Source: Gnetum montanum
Lineage: Eukaryota > Streptophyta > Gnetopsida > Gnetales > Gnetaceae
Assembly (NCBI GenBank): GCA_015680685.1
Contig: MNCI01004531.1
Coordinates: forward strand, 2,024-50,418
Length of the DNA: 48,395 nucleotides
Direction: 5' to 3'
Positions 1 to 11,169 of this stretch are shown piece by piece; within the stretch, counting starts at the first letter, position 1, and each line of letters opens with the position of its first letter. The translations under genes and the position numbers were made by a program. The notes beneath the pieces were generated by a model. It did no database searches and was not told the DNA's origin. It was given only the letters and a program-made list of their open reading frames with translations.

Positions 1-1318
1 AATTGTTGATGTACTAAAAGTATAAGGCTTATGAACCTAGAGGGTTAATTTTCAGCCCTCCTTCTAGCACCAAAAGAATTGTTCACGACCGTTTGGGATG
101 CAACCGCCAACGAGTGTCCTCGAACAGGATTTAGGTGCCTGCTGGTCTCTGGCAACACCAAGGCCCAGATACCTCCAAATAAACTTAGTAGTTAATGTGA
201 GTATGTGTGTGTGCTGTTGCGGCGTGTGGTTGTGTAAAATGTAAAAATTGCATTGTGTGTGAACTATAAATGACTTACTTAAAGAGATTCAGCCAACTTT
301 GCCCAGTACTGTGAGTTCTTGAAAATTTTCTATTTTGTTCAACTGCTTAGTCTACACGGTCCTTATAATACCTACTTGTAACAAATAAAATTTTGCAAAA
401 ACATTTGAGCACAACTCCGCAATCTACTCCTAATTTTCCCCAGAGAAAGAGATAGTTCCACAAGAAAACTAGAAATAGAGCAAGATTCGATGGAAATAGA
501 CAGAAAAGAAAAGAAAGCAGATTTGTGTAGACCTCAAATATTTAAACAAGGTAAAATGACACGAGTAAATACTTCGCAATAAAGCTACGCCAAATTCAAT
601 ATCTACGAATTGTTCAAACTTCCAAGGCCCAAACAAGCAATATCATCAAGACCATCCTACTATGCTACCAAAAATTGCAGCGTAAACTACCACGTACGAG
701 ACTCCATTTTGACTAGGTAATAGATGTCAACGATTGCATTCAAATAGAACCTTTAAAAGACTTGACAATTTCTAATTGAAATACCACAAAAATTCACTTT
801 AAAGATAAAAAGAAGCTATTCAGGTCCCATCAAAATACCAAAGATTCTATGAACCCTCTCGACTACTGAATTGTTCAACGGCGTGACTACAAACAGAGGC
901 TCTCTTACAAAAAACCAATAGCAGTTCCCACACGTTGCACAATAACAAAATTTACTACTAAAATGTGCTTAAGGCTTTAAAACACAAGCGCTTCTATGGA
1001 AAAATTTTAATAGAAATTTCTATCGTGCAACAAGAACAGTAAGAGCAATCTAAAAATCCCAAAATTACTTGCCAAGGATGATACTATCTAAACCCCTAGC
1101 TAAGCAATTTAAAAAAAAATAAAAAATGAAATGCATAACTCACAGGACCATGACAAAGAGGCTGAAATCTTTATTCTAGCAAGCCATCTTACAAGCAATA
1201 TTATTTACAAATCTTCCAAGATCCCAAGTGTGATGTGTGAGACCCAATGTTGTTCCTCCCTCCTTCCTTTCTTTTCTCCTTTACCCCTGAAGCCTTTTTA
1301 TAGGGTTCCAAGGTAGGT
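1..1318. other. No recognisable gene
   Basis: AT-rich DNA with stops in all frames. I see no transposon domain, RNA gene or long repeat here. A short TG-rich patch lies near 196-240. The open frame near 1131-1316 has no recognisable motif. It may be flanking or intronic host DNA, but nothing proves that. Confidence 0.5.
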
Positions 1319-1775
1319 AGGGAAGTTACATATTTAAAGATATCTCACCTAACTTCCCTCCCAAGTAACTTGGCCAACCAATTAGGAGATTACTTGGCCA
1401 ACAAGTTAGGAGGTTACTTTCCCAACAAGTTAGGTAAGTTACAACAATTTTGGGTGGTTTAAACCACAAAAGAGATAAAAATGCTACGGTTGACAAGTGC
1501 CCATGGTCGTTACAATATCATAGAAAATTAAAATACAATCTCTAAAATACATAGGAATACAAGCTATAGTTGCTACTTACTCCATACATATATATCCTTT
1601 TAATTTTGCTTCTCCAAAATGAGATGTCAAGTCTTCTAAGTGATTTATAGGGAAGTTATAATTTTCAAATATCTTAAAAATATCTCTCCTAACTTCTCTC
1701 TCAAGGAATTTGACTAACCAATCAGAAGATTACTTGTCCAACAAGCTTGGAGAAGGTTATGTGGTTAGGGAGTTA
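1319..1775. repeat. Direct duplication with internal 24-bp tandem repeats
   Basis: A block at about 1319-1440 (starting GGGAAGTTACAT, then ATCTCACCTAACTTCCCTC) recurs in diverged form at about 1649-1775 (GGGAAGTTATAA, then ATCTCTCCTAACTTCTCTC), about 330 bp downstream. Inside the first copy are three 24-25 bp units at 1368-1391, 1392-1415 and 1416-1440, each beginning ACTT and carrying CCAAC and TTAGG. Each block is preceded by TTTATAGG. This could be a pair of short terminal repeats or a local duplication; no terminal inverted repeat is evident. Confidence 0.6.
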
Positions 1776-3180
1776 GGAAGTTATGCATAAAATGAGGAGC
1801 ATTTTATGCTAACTTTAATGTAATGTGACATTGAATAGGATATCCAATATTGCAAATTTTTAATGGGCAGTAACTAATATATTTCATAACTTGGGGTAAA
1901 TGATGGCAAGTCTCTAAGTCTTCAAACCAAAAAAAATGAAAATATAGCCTATTCAATAGAGGTTTCTGAAACCAATTTGAATGTGGAGATCATTAAGGTA
2001 GCGAACATTCCTATTACCGCGAAATTTTATAATTCATATGGCCCTAATCTTGGTTTAAACCCTTAAAATCTCCAATGGCTGTTATTGTTGCTACTTCATG
2101 GTGTTCGGATCCTCCATCGATGTGGCTTATTCAAGGGCATCATTGCCGATGATGAGCCTATCGGATATAATGACGTCCATGACATGGCTTGAAGGTGTTC
2201 TGTCATGCCATAGAGGCTATCCTTACCGCATTCACGTCTGCATTGGTGTTGTCGTCCTCCCTGCTGAATTCGTGGACTATCCAAAATCTAAATGATGATG
2301 ATCAATGATACTTGCAGAAGATGCAATAAGGCTGAGCTTGAATGCTGTGATGGTCGTGGTTGAAGGCGACTTGTTTGCGAACCAATCACCATTGCGGTTC
2401 AATATTCTTTCCACATTTACTGATGGACATGTGTCTCTTAATTTTATTTTACTTTCTCCTATTTCTTCCCGAAACCTACAAGAACCGACACATGTTTGAA
2501 GCAAGATTCATACGCGGCATCATCCGAAGCCACCGATTCAAACTGCCTCCGCATAATAGGGCCCTGTAAAATCGTAACTGAAGATCACCGCAGGGGAAGG
2601 CCCTGCAACTACAATCTAACTCTGCCGAATCATCCTGGAGAAGAAAGGGGTTTTTGAATAACAATGCGCCCAAACAGAGGGTTTCAGTTCCTATTTTGCC
2701 CCCAAAACTGACTTAGGGTTTCCTGCGTTTTTCTGTCTGGCTTTCCTACGTTTTTTTTGTTTGTTTGCCTACGCCCGCTATTGACTTTTCTACGCCCACT
2801 GCTACACACGCTACTGACCCTTCTGCGTTGTCGTTGTTCATCCGTTCTCTGCTGAATCCACCTTGAGATCACCTCCAACGTTTTGTTCTTGACTTTTTAA
2901 AAAAGGAAATCAGCAACGTTAACGGTTGTGGTGGTGTAGAGCGACGACGGTGGAGACGTTTGATGGCTTGGCCGTGATTTTATGGTGGCCATGTATTTTC
3001 CAGTTACACCGTAGTCTTCTTTTCTCTTCACTAGTGTTGCATAATTTTCAAAAAACTTGAGGAGTTGCTGATTTTTTTTATTAATTCTTGTTTTACATGA
3101 AATTTCAAATGTTGTCTTTTTAAGGATACAACCGAATTTCACAACCGAGATCTGCAACTTTGTGCCTATTACATAAATCA
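1776..3180. other. Unassigned DNA, partly richer in GC and CG
   Basis: From about 2080 to 3000 the sequence is visibly richer in GC and CpG than the rest of the window, with short open frames of 60-95 codons on both strands. None shows a known domain or continuous homology to the surrounding transposons. The relative retention of CpG suggests it is less methylated or younger than its surroundings. It may be the edge of a host gene, for example a 5-prime region, but no start, exon or promoter can be fixed. Confidence 0.35.
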
Positions 3181-3429
3181 TATACTCCCTTCCTTACTGA
3201 TTTTACTATCTTCTGATCTTTGACAAGGGAATAATCTGGCACTTTCATCTTGTACCCAAAAGGCTTGAACATAAAATATTTACCAGTAAATCAATCTTCT
3301 AAACTAAAACACCCATCAACCTTCAACTCTAAGGTTGTACTGAACTTACAACCATAGATTCTTACAATAAAATATTTAAACTGTTCCATGGAATGGTCAA
3401 ATGTGCCAACAGTTTGAGTTATAGGTTTG

Positions 3430-4300
3430 GTGAAATTCACTATTAGAGTAGTCAAAGCAGAAAACATGTTGGGTGCTATGCTTGAGGCTAAAGTGGCTAA
3501 TGCATCAGCAATGGCATTTTCATTTCATAGAAAATGTTGGACATTAATAGTTACAAATTGTTTGAGTAAGTGTTTCACTAAATCACAATAAGGTTGTAGA
3601 TGTGCCTTACAAGCATAAACCTCTATGACTTGGTTGACGACTAGCTACAAATTGCCTCAAACTACTATGTTTTAGATTCCTAACTTTTGAGTTGCTAAGA
3701 CACTTCTAATGAGATGCAAAGGGTCAGATCTCCCTGGAGGGGAATGTGATAATGATAATGGGACTACCACCTTATGTGGTTGAAGTGCCATCAAAGTGTA
3801 AAATTTCCTTAAATTTTGCAAGCACTTGAATTATGTTGTTGACATGCTCATTTGAAAATTTTAGATCTATTGTTGCTTGATTTTCTATGGGTGAAGTTGT
3901 GCATTGTGTAGCTATTTCTTGACCTTTTGTGGACGCTTGCGCTATGTAGTGTAGGTTAAAATTCGTAGTTATTATGTTCTATCATGCAATATGACTACTT
4001 TTGTATATATTCATAGTAATTAACCAAAGTATGTTTCTTTTGTAGATAACATTAACTTGACTATGGAAAAGATAGTGTCTCCACTTTTGAGTGCAAAAAC
4101 TAAGGTGAGATAGTTCTTCTCTACATCATTGTATTTTGCCTCATGGGCCACTAGTTCATGGCTTAAGTAGTGAATAGGGACCTCCAAGCCATTGTCTCAC
4201 TTTTGGAAAAGTAGAGAAGCAATGGATGTGTCTAAGGCTGCAAGGTAAATGTAGAATGACTTATCTCCTTATCAGGGGTAGACAGTTAGAAGTTGAGCTA
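3430..4300 (-). pseudogene. Tat-lineage RNase H plus second (archaeal-type) RNase H, decayed
   Basis: This continues the RT frame read leftward on the minus strand. The first RNase H (about 4260-3990) retains PIHYLSHELVAHEAKYNDVE, matching the usual Ty3/gypsy stretch around the invariant Glu-Tyr region, followed by LTLVFALK. A second domain (about 3850-3430) shows LVVNQV, then LVKHLLKQF and ENAIADALATLAS. The ADALATLAS ending is typical of the additional RNase H of Tat/Ogre elements, which Athila elements lack. Several in-frame stops and at least one frame change are present. No integrase follows: the sequence below 3430 has none of the HHCC or DDE motifs. It clearly belongs with the adjacent RT and would have acted in cDNA synthesis; it cannot make a working enzyme now. 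Confidence 0.8.
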
Positions 4301-5560
4301 GCTCCTTTTTGAGGATATCAATTGCCTCTTGGCATTAAGTTATCTACATAAAGCGGACCCTATTTTTTGAGCTAATGTTGCATTGGCTGCAACTTGTTAG
4401 TCAACCCTATGATAAACCTACATATAAATTGCAATCTACCTTGTAACCTGTGTAGCTTCTTAAGTTTGTCAATGGTGCTAATTTGGTGATACCCTTAACC
4501 TTATCGAGGTCTACACGTATACCTACTTCTGATACTACAAAGCCTAGCATGCAACTAGTTTTGATGCCAAAGACACACTTTTTGGGATCTATCCTAAGGT
4601 CATGTATAAAGCAACATTTGAGTTCAATTCATCTGCATGATGATGAGTTAACTTAGACTTAAGTACTATATCATCAATGTAGTCATTGAGCAAGTCTACT
4701 AGATAGTCACTAAAGATATACATCATTGCACGTTGGTAGTTTTCTCTTGCACTCTTTAGTCCAAAGGGCATCATTATATAGTAAAACATACCTAGGATGT
4801 CATGAAAGTAGTGTTAATTTGGTGCTCTAGGTTGATTTGGATTTTGTTGTACCCTAAGAACCCATCCATAAAGGACAAGGCATGACCAGCCATAGTATCG
4901 ATGAGTTGGTCAATACTAGGCAATGGAAAATCATCTTTGATGGTCACCTTATTTAGGTCCCAAAAGCCTATGCAAATGTGTATACTTCCATTTTTCTTAG
5001 GAAAAACTACAATGTTTGAAACCCAATTGGCATAGTTGACTACCTAGATGAAACTAGCTTTGTAAAGCTTAGTAATTTCATCATGAATGGCCAATGCCAC
5101 CTCAGGCTTAACTTTGTGAGCTTTCTATTTAACTAGTTTTATGTGATGATCAAGGATAATTTTATGCTATATTATGCGGGGGTCTAAGACTAGTATGTCC
5201 TTGTAGGACCATAAAAATTCTTTGACATTATTATTAAGGACTTTAGAGATGCTTTGTTTGATTTGAGGATTTCATAAGAAACTAGGTTTCAATGTTTTAG
5301 CCTCACCTTCACATGTTACCATAGAGACTTATATGAGAGGATCCTCAGTTACTTCATCTTCTTTTAAGCCTAGAGCTCTAACTAGATGGTCTAGCTAGTC
5401 TAGAGATGTCTCTAAGGATGTTATGTTTGTATCATAACTCACAAGATCGGAGTCTAGAAGCTAAGTGTTTATGCATCTTATTGAACCACCATAAGGTCCA
5501 ATCAAGACTAAGGGTTAATGAAGACTCTTGTATGTATTCATTTTGCAAGCCTGCTCAAGA
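4300..5560 (-). pseudogene. Tat-lineage Ty3/gypsy reverse transcriptase, decayed
   Basis: Reading leftward from 5560 the translation shows, in order: KEFLWSYKDI and LDPRII (region ahead of RT), WVSNIVVFPKKNGSIHICI, DLNKVTIKDDFPLPSIDQLI, HALSFMDGF.GYNKI, then MMPFGLKSA.ENYQRAM, the YIDDIV catalytic box (canonical YVDD; both Asp kept) and, after a frame change near 4600, LRIDPKKCVFGI and LGFVVSEVGI.VD. This is the normal motif order of RT. Stops sit at expected Trp (TGG to TAG before GMFYY) and Gln (CAG to TAG in VK.KAHK). No protease or gag joins it directly at its 5-prime side (above 5560), where sequence changes to LTR-like DNA. It may be the remainder of Tat-4, whose LTR lies at 17130-18900, split by the insertion of Tat-1; that is inference. 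Confidence 0.9.
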
Positions 5561-5574
5561 GATCCTATAAAACA

Positions 5575-6340
5575 ACCAAAAAAAAATTCAAGTGACACCT
5601 ATCTTAATACGGAAAAATGCATAAAATAAGGAAGACAATGTTATGAAAATTTTCCTAACTATGCAACATGTAAAGTAATTTTTGGATCACAATTGGCCAT
5701 AAAATTGCCAATTTAAGGTCGTAGTAGACCATAGTTAATGTAGGAGACATGGGGTTAAGTAAGGCTTAGAAGGCTTCAAATGTAGGGCTAAGATGGATGT
5801 TTATTGGGCAATCCAAAGAAATGAAAAAAATTTTCAAAGTATAGGGACATGGGAAAAGTTGAAAAATTTTCTAACTCTAGGTGCTACGCTCATCCCACAT
5901 TACACACGAGACACAGGATAGTCTCACGTTATGCGTAGGACATAGAATAGTCTTAGGAGGGTGACATGTCCTTCAACCTAGAAGGGTATAAATAGGGGTT
6001 TTACCATAGTAAACCTATCATTTTCAAAGTTAAGGAAAGTAGTCACTAAGCGTAGCATAGCTAAATCAAAGGGAGACAAAGTGTAGCAATGATAGAGGGG
6101 AAGCTAGAGTATGATAGACAAAAGGAGAAAGCAAGAACATAGCAACCAACCATGACACGCCATAGTGAATACCAACACCCTAGCCTCACCAACATAGATG
6201 AAGGAGAGTGTACACTGAGGTGCCTTTCCAAGGTGCACATAGAGGATTGCAAGGAGACTTCATTGGCTAGGTAAGGCACTACACTCTACCCTTGTGATTT
6301 CTATTTTCTTGATTTTTATGTTCTTCAAAGTTTTGGGGTT
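5575..6340 (+). other. LTR-like promoter fragment
   Basis: There are no coding motifs. The stretch AATTTTCTAACTCTAGGTGC followed by TACGCT (about 5857-5895) matches, on the opposite strand, the repeat unit found in the Tat-4 LTR (18795-18840). A good TATA element follows at 5987. This looks like U3 sequence of a Tat-type LTR in plus orientation, but I could not define either terminus or find its partner. The rest of the segment to 6340 shows no recognisable feature. Confidence 0.45.
5987..5994 (+). promoter_or_regulatory. TATA element of LTR-like fragment
   Basis: TATAAATA in the context GAAGGGTATAAATAGGGG, the same arrangement as the TATA in the Athila-2 LTR (45211) and, on the minus strand, in the Tat-4 LTR (about 17693). 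Transcription would run rightward. Activity today is unlikely given the decay around it. Confidence 0.5.
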
Positions 6341-6475
6341 TTAAGGGTGGCCTACCTTGGGTAGAGACTACCATCACTACTGTGGCCATCATGAATCATG
6401 GCCAGGGGAGAGAGGCATCTGGTACATTTTTTGTTTCTCTTTTGGCTTTTTGAGCTTTTTTTTCATGAGCATTTG

Positions 6476-6825
6476 GCATATTGTGTGTGGCATAGAACAA
6501 GGGTTTTTTTGGTGTCCCCCTCATGACACAGGACAAGATTTTTCTTGGCATCCCACACATGGCACAAAACATGGGCTTCTTGCCATCCCACACATAGTGC
6601 ATAACAAGCATTTCTTAGCATCCCAGCTGTAGCGTGGAGCAATGGTTTTCTTGGAATCCCACACATGATGCAGAATAAGGGTTTTCTGAGTGTTCCATGC
6701 ATAGCATAGAATAGGGGTTTTCTTAGCATCCCACACATGATGCGAGACATGATTTTATTGGTGTCCTGCATGTGACATGGGACAAGGCTATTTTTGGTAT
6801 CCCATGTGTGATGTGGGACAAGGCT
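6476..6825. repeat. 36-bp minisatellite, about 10 copies
   Basis: The unit is about 36 bp, beginning CATCCCACACATGATGC and ending GGGTTTTCTTAG, repeated about ten times with 10-40% divergence and one or two single-base length changes. Because 36 is a multiple of three, an open frame of 153 codons runs through it on the minus strand (6924-6463), encoding a 12-residue repeat with the pattern RKPLF.AM.G.L. The frame is probably a by-product of the repeat rather than a gene. Confidence 0.85.
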
Positions 6826-6987
6826 CGGCCAGGGTAGTTTGGGGGAGAAGACAGAGCGTAACGATCCAAGTAGGACAACTATGAGGGTCACAGCCATCAT
6901 ACCAAGGTGTGTCCCTAATAGCATAACAAAAAGTTAGAAAAATTTTGGTTTCCTAATGCTAAAATTCATAGACAATGAAATGGATAG

Positions 6988-7187
6988 TTAGAAAAATTTT
7001 GTAGTTGTTATGCTCTATAGGGAGCATAACTAGCACTTAGAAAAAATTTGCCAGTTGTTACGCTTTGTGGGGACTCTAACCAAAACTTAGAAAAAATTTA
7101 GTAGTTGTTACACTCTGTGGGGACTGTAACCAATACTTAGAAAAATTTTGTGGTAGGTAAGGTTATGCTTTGTGGGGAGCATAACCA
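6988..7187. repeat. 50-bp tandem repeat with hairpin motif, 4 copies
   Basis: Four units start TTAGAAAAAATTTG at 6988, 7038, 7088 and 7138, with period 50 bp (the last is lengthened by about 5 bp). Each contains an inverted pair, GTTATGCT and AGCATAAC, separated by 8 bases. It is perfect in unit 1 (7007-7030) and unit 4 (7162-7185) and decayed in units 2 and 3. The same hairpin plus TTAGAAAAATTTG module, in the same orientation, builds the array in the Tat-4 LTR at 18130-18812. Confidence 0.85.
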
Positions 7188-7714
7188 ATAGAAATATTTG
7201 TTTTGATATTTTCAAAATTGTAATGGTTGTATATATGTAACATAAGTGTTAGTGTTGTGCCCCATTGGGAACTAGGTATGTTAGATGAGTATGCTGACAT
7301 ACCTTTTCCATGAGGCCTGGCAGAACATTAATCATGTTGAGTGTACTTTTTTATGCATTTTTATTTTATTTTTTAATTCAATGCTATCATTTTCCTTTTG
7401 TTGCTATTGTGATATCACAAGGTATTTTTAAAGCTTGTCTACATTATAGTTGAACTAGTGAGCATTTTATGCTGCATGAGAAAGCTTGTGCTAAACATGC
7501 CTGCAGTGGACACACATGTGGGCCACCAGGTAGTACGGTTTAGGTTGGGCATGCAAGAATTCTTGGTTTTTTTTCTCTGCCACTTTAGTATGATTATTTG
7601 GTCACACTTGTCGTTTGAAGTAGCAGGCATCATAATGGAGATACTATTACCTAAGGTGAATCGAGGCATTTGAAAGTTCATGTTTGATGATCCTACTAGC
7701 AATGAAGGATCAAG
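7188..7714. other. No clear coding exon
   Basis: This lies between the 50-bp repeat and the first exon I can support for the plus-strand relic. Open frames on both strands near 7439-7702 carry no known motif. It might hold the 5-prime exon(s) or promoter of that gene. Confidence 0.35.
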
Positions 7715-10700
7715 GAGCTTAAGCTAGTGTTAGAGGGGCCTTAGGCTTTTGTCAAGGATGTGGGGAATGCCCAAATTTCAATGCTATAATAAGGATAACA
7801 CCGTGTTCATCACTCGACACCTACACACTCTTTTCCAAAACCCACCTGGAATGGTATATTGCACTGTAGGGTGAGTCACCTTTGAATTTCTTGTATTGCT
7901 TATTAGACTATGACTTAAGATGTTGAATACTCATGTCTATTGCTAGGTTTTTTATTGATACAAATGGCCTCCATGATGAAGAGGGTCCATTAAACTTAAC
8001 CCAAATTACCCTATAAGAATTCTCATCTTTTAAGAATGTTCATGTAGCAATGATTGGAAAAATTGAGGAAAACATAGTAAAATACCCTCAGAGATATTCT
8101 AAATCTTATGAGAGGTGCCAAGCTCTTGGTTGGTTGGATGTTAAGTGAGCAACTGTTATACTAAGCATGGAGGAAGTTTCAATTTCGCTACCACCATTCT
8201 GCATACCATTCATGCCTCGTAAGTCATATGTCACATATTTTTATGGACTTTTCCTTTGTTTTTCATCATGTTGCTGATTTTACCTTTGCTTATTGTAGTT
8301 GTAGCTATGTCAAGAGAGGTCATAGTGGTTGCTATAGGTTGCCATGAGGCCACTCTTATCTTTAAATACGGTGAGGTTGATGCTCACAACGTTGGTTATG
8401 CCATGAGTCCTCAGCAGAAGTAGCAAGGAATCTTTAGTGGGTTGGGCTCATGGACCTTTTCTTGGCCATTAACCTAAGCATTACAGTGGCTAAAATGACT
8501 ACCCTGATCAACTTCTTCACTGAGAGTTTCAATCACTTCAACACATGGGTCCATAATGTGTGAGTAATCTTCAAAATTACAAATGAATTCTTTATGAACC
8601 TCTTCAATATCTCCTCTAAGGGTCTACTAATGGTAGAAAAGACTGACAAAGATCTAGACTATAGAGGGGACATTGAGGAATGGTTGGGAACTCCCAAGGA
8701 CCATAAAGGTATATTAATAAAGGAGGTGAAAGTACCCATGGTCCATCACCTCTACCTAGTCTTCCAAGCTCATGCATTCCCAAAGCTACATTCCCAAGGA
8801 AAGATTCTCAAGGTTGAGCAAGCTTCAGTCATGAGGAACATAATAGAGGAGCGAAGATAGTACAACTAGGCCAATTACCTTATCAGTGACCTACATGCTG
8901 AAATCATCAAGCTACATCACAACCTCCAAGCGTGATTGCACATGCATTTCACTTTCTTTCTACCATGCCTATGAAGATGTGTAGAACTTTTGGTGGTTCA
9001 TAAGAATGAGTAGTGGATGATGCAAGATTGCACTCAAATCTCTAATTCATGGATCCACCACTTGTTCCACATCATGCAGTCATAGGATCCTCGAAAGCCG
9101 ATTGGCAAGTCATTTTCAGTAATGATTAAAGGCCATGTGGGGAAATCCTACTACACATGGGATAGTACTAAGGAGGCCCCACCAATCAACACCAAAAATG
9201 TAGTAAGAGGGGCATGACTCATTGTTGGGATAGTGAGATTGTCGAAAATAAAGATTAAGAAGCCACACCATGCAGAGGAGCCCACGCGTGAAGTAGAGGA
9301 GGATGGAAAAAAACTATGATTTAAGTTCCATGATGTGTACTCAGAAATTTCAAGTAAGTATGCATTATTTAATATTGTTGTAATGTGTCATGCTATCTTA
9401 TATTCATTATTGGACACTCTAAATCAAACTTGTGTAACATAAGTAAGAGGGCCCCTACAATGATAGTGAACCCTATGAAAGATGATGTCCCTTAACCTGA
9501 GGGACATATGACAAATGAAGATGAATGAGAAGCTATTAAAGTACTAAGAAAACTTGAGGAACAAGGGTTGCAGTTCAAAGAGGGTGAGTTTGAGCATTTA
9601 TTTGATAGTGTGCAAATGGGGGATGCCTCCACTCTTACACCTGAGGGCTTATTGGGTAGGAGCTTTGCATCACCATCTTTACTTTTTTGTTTTATTTTTT
9701 ATTGTTTTTAACCTCTCCTTGGCTATTGTTTGCTTGATGATCACAAGGTATGTTATGTTGCAATGACTAATGTTTCCACTAAACGTCCATCATCAACATC
9801 CACCTTCCATACACAACGGTGGACGAAGACTCTGGATAAGTTCACATTCATGCAAGATGTGGTGGATGATATGATAGATCGCATAAAGTAAATAGATCCT
9901 AAGATTGGTATGTCTATCTTATTATTACATTTTTTTCACTAATTTTTTGTTTTTTTTATGACTAACTTTATTTGGCCTATTATGGAATGACAAGCTCGTA
10001 GCTTAAATGGGACCCAAACAGAGTAGTCCAGGTTAATGCCATACCTACATTTTCCCCTAAATTAGAGCAAGTGCCTTGTCGTGCATACGACAAGATAAGA
10101 AAATGCATGCTATACTCTACAAGACAATTGTAGAAGTGCAAGTGTGTCAATGAGCACCTATGGAAATGAGTTTAGGAGCTTTAGGAAAAGGAGGCAAATT
10201 AAGAGGCAAGACTAGAGGCCTATAGTCTTTCTATGACTTCCTAGTGACACGTGACAAGCTAGAAAATAGTTGGCACATAGCCAAAATTGATTATGCCTGG
10301 TATTGGTTAGCTGTTCAGGGCAAGAATGAGGCCATCCACAAGGTGATTTAGCAATGACTACAGATGGACCTATTAGCAAGGAAAAATCAAGATTGGAAGA
10401 ACTATAGCATGAAAGTGTACCAGTGGAGACAAACTCAAAAGAATCACAAGCACCACTACAAGAGTGTGAAGCGTACCACAAAAAGTACAGAGATGATTTT
10501 GTGGAGTGTCAATACCAACAGATATTTCTTAACGCAATCAGCGCAACATAGGCTTACAAGCTATTCATGAGCAATGTAGTGGTTAGTGAAACCGATAAAG
10601 ATAGATCACATTACCTTCTAGAGATCTCACCTATGCAAGATTTTCATGGGGCCACATTCATGGATGGCCATAGAAAAAGTTAAAACACTCATGGGCATTG

Positions 10701-10965
10701 ACCTTGGTAAGCAAGACTAGACAGTTGTCAGAGGACGAAATCCTCTAACGCCTAAAGGCTGGCCTCAATAGGATGCTCCAAGACATGGATGTGGGTCCTT
10801 TTTAAGTTGGTTTAGTTTATCTCATTTTTGTTTAATTTATTATAATTTTGCATGTCACATCATTTGTTGACTAATTCATTATTTTATTTTTATTTGATAT
10901 AGGTTCTGGGTGATGGCATGAGATCCAATGGAGCAGCGGATGAAGAGGAAGAGGAAGGATCCTAG
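7715..10965 (+). pseudogene. Unrecognised multi-exon gene, copy A, antisense to Tat-1 gag-protease
   Basis: I do not recognise the product. Exon-like blocks with plant-type splice borders are: about 7715-7870, 7947-8218 (ends CCTC, GTAAGT follows), about 8299-9353 (CAA, GTAAGT), 9444-9655 (TTGG, GTAGGA), 9748-9907 (AAGATTG, GTATGT), 10002-10805 and 10903-10965, with introns of 75-100 bp ending in AG. Readable pieces include FKYGEVDAHNVGYAM, DIEEWLGTPKDHKG, EDE.EAIKVLRKLEEQG, FTFMQDVVDDMIDRI, LKWDPN and a last exon LGDGMRSNGAADEEEEEGS, stop at 10963. The homologous copy B at 42408-45110 shares EEWLG-, WDPN- and LGD-type blocks and several intron positions. In-frame stops and shifts make it a pseudogene. 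It is convergent with Tat-1 protease; the TTTAAGGCC repeat lies between their 3-prime ends. A plant mobile domain protein is possible but unproven. Confidence 0.65.
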
Positions 10966-11169
10966 CCCACATTGCACATGGTAGGCTGACATGCCTAGGA
11001 TGTAGCCCTATTATTGGGAAGTTTTTCATTTTTTTAAGATTTTATGTTTTGGATGTAAACTTGAACTTCATACATTATTGATAATTCAATGGAGATGTAA
11101 CAATTATTTGTTTCTCATTTTGTTATACTTTATGTAATGTTGTTGTAATTTTAACTTATGATTTGATTG

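Noticed and set aside
6463-6924. 153-codon minus-strand frame as a gene
   Set aside because: It consists of the 36-bp minisatellite; kept as a repeat feature instead.
5575-7187. 3-prime LTR of Tat-1
   Set aside because: It does not match the Tat-1 5-prime LTR (no TGAAACAC start, no shared internal blocks) and contains parts in both orientations; left as LTR-like fragments.
6476-7187. CRISPR-like array of spaced repeats
   Set aside because: Units are contiguous minisatellites without unique spacers, in a plant-type transposon context.
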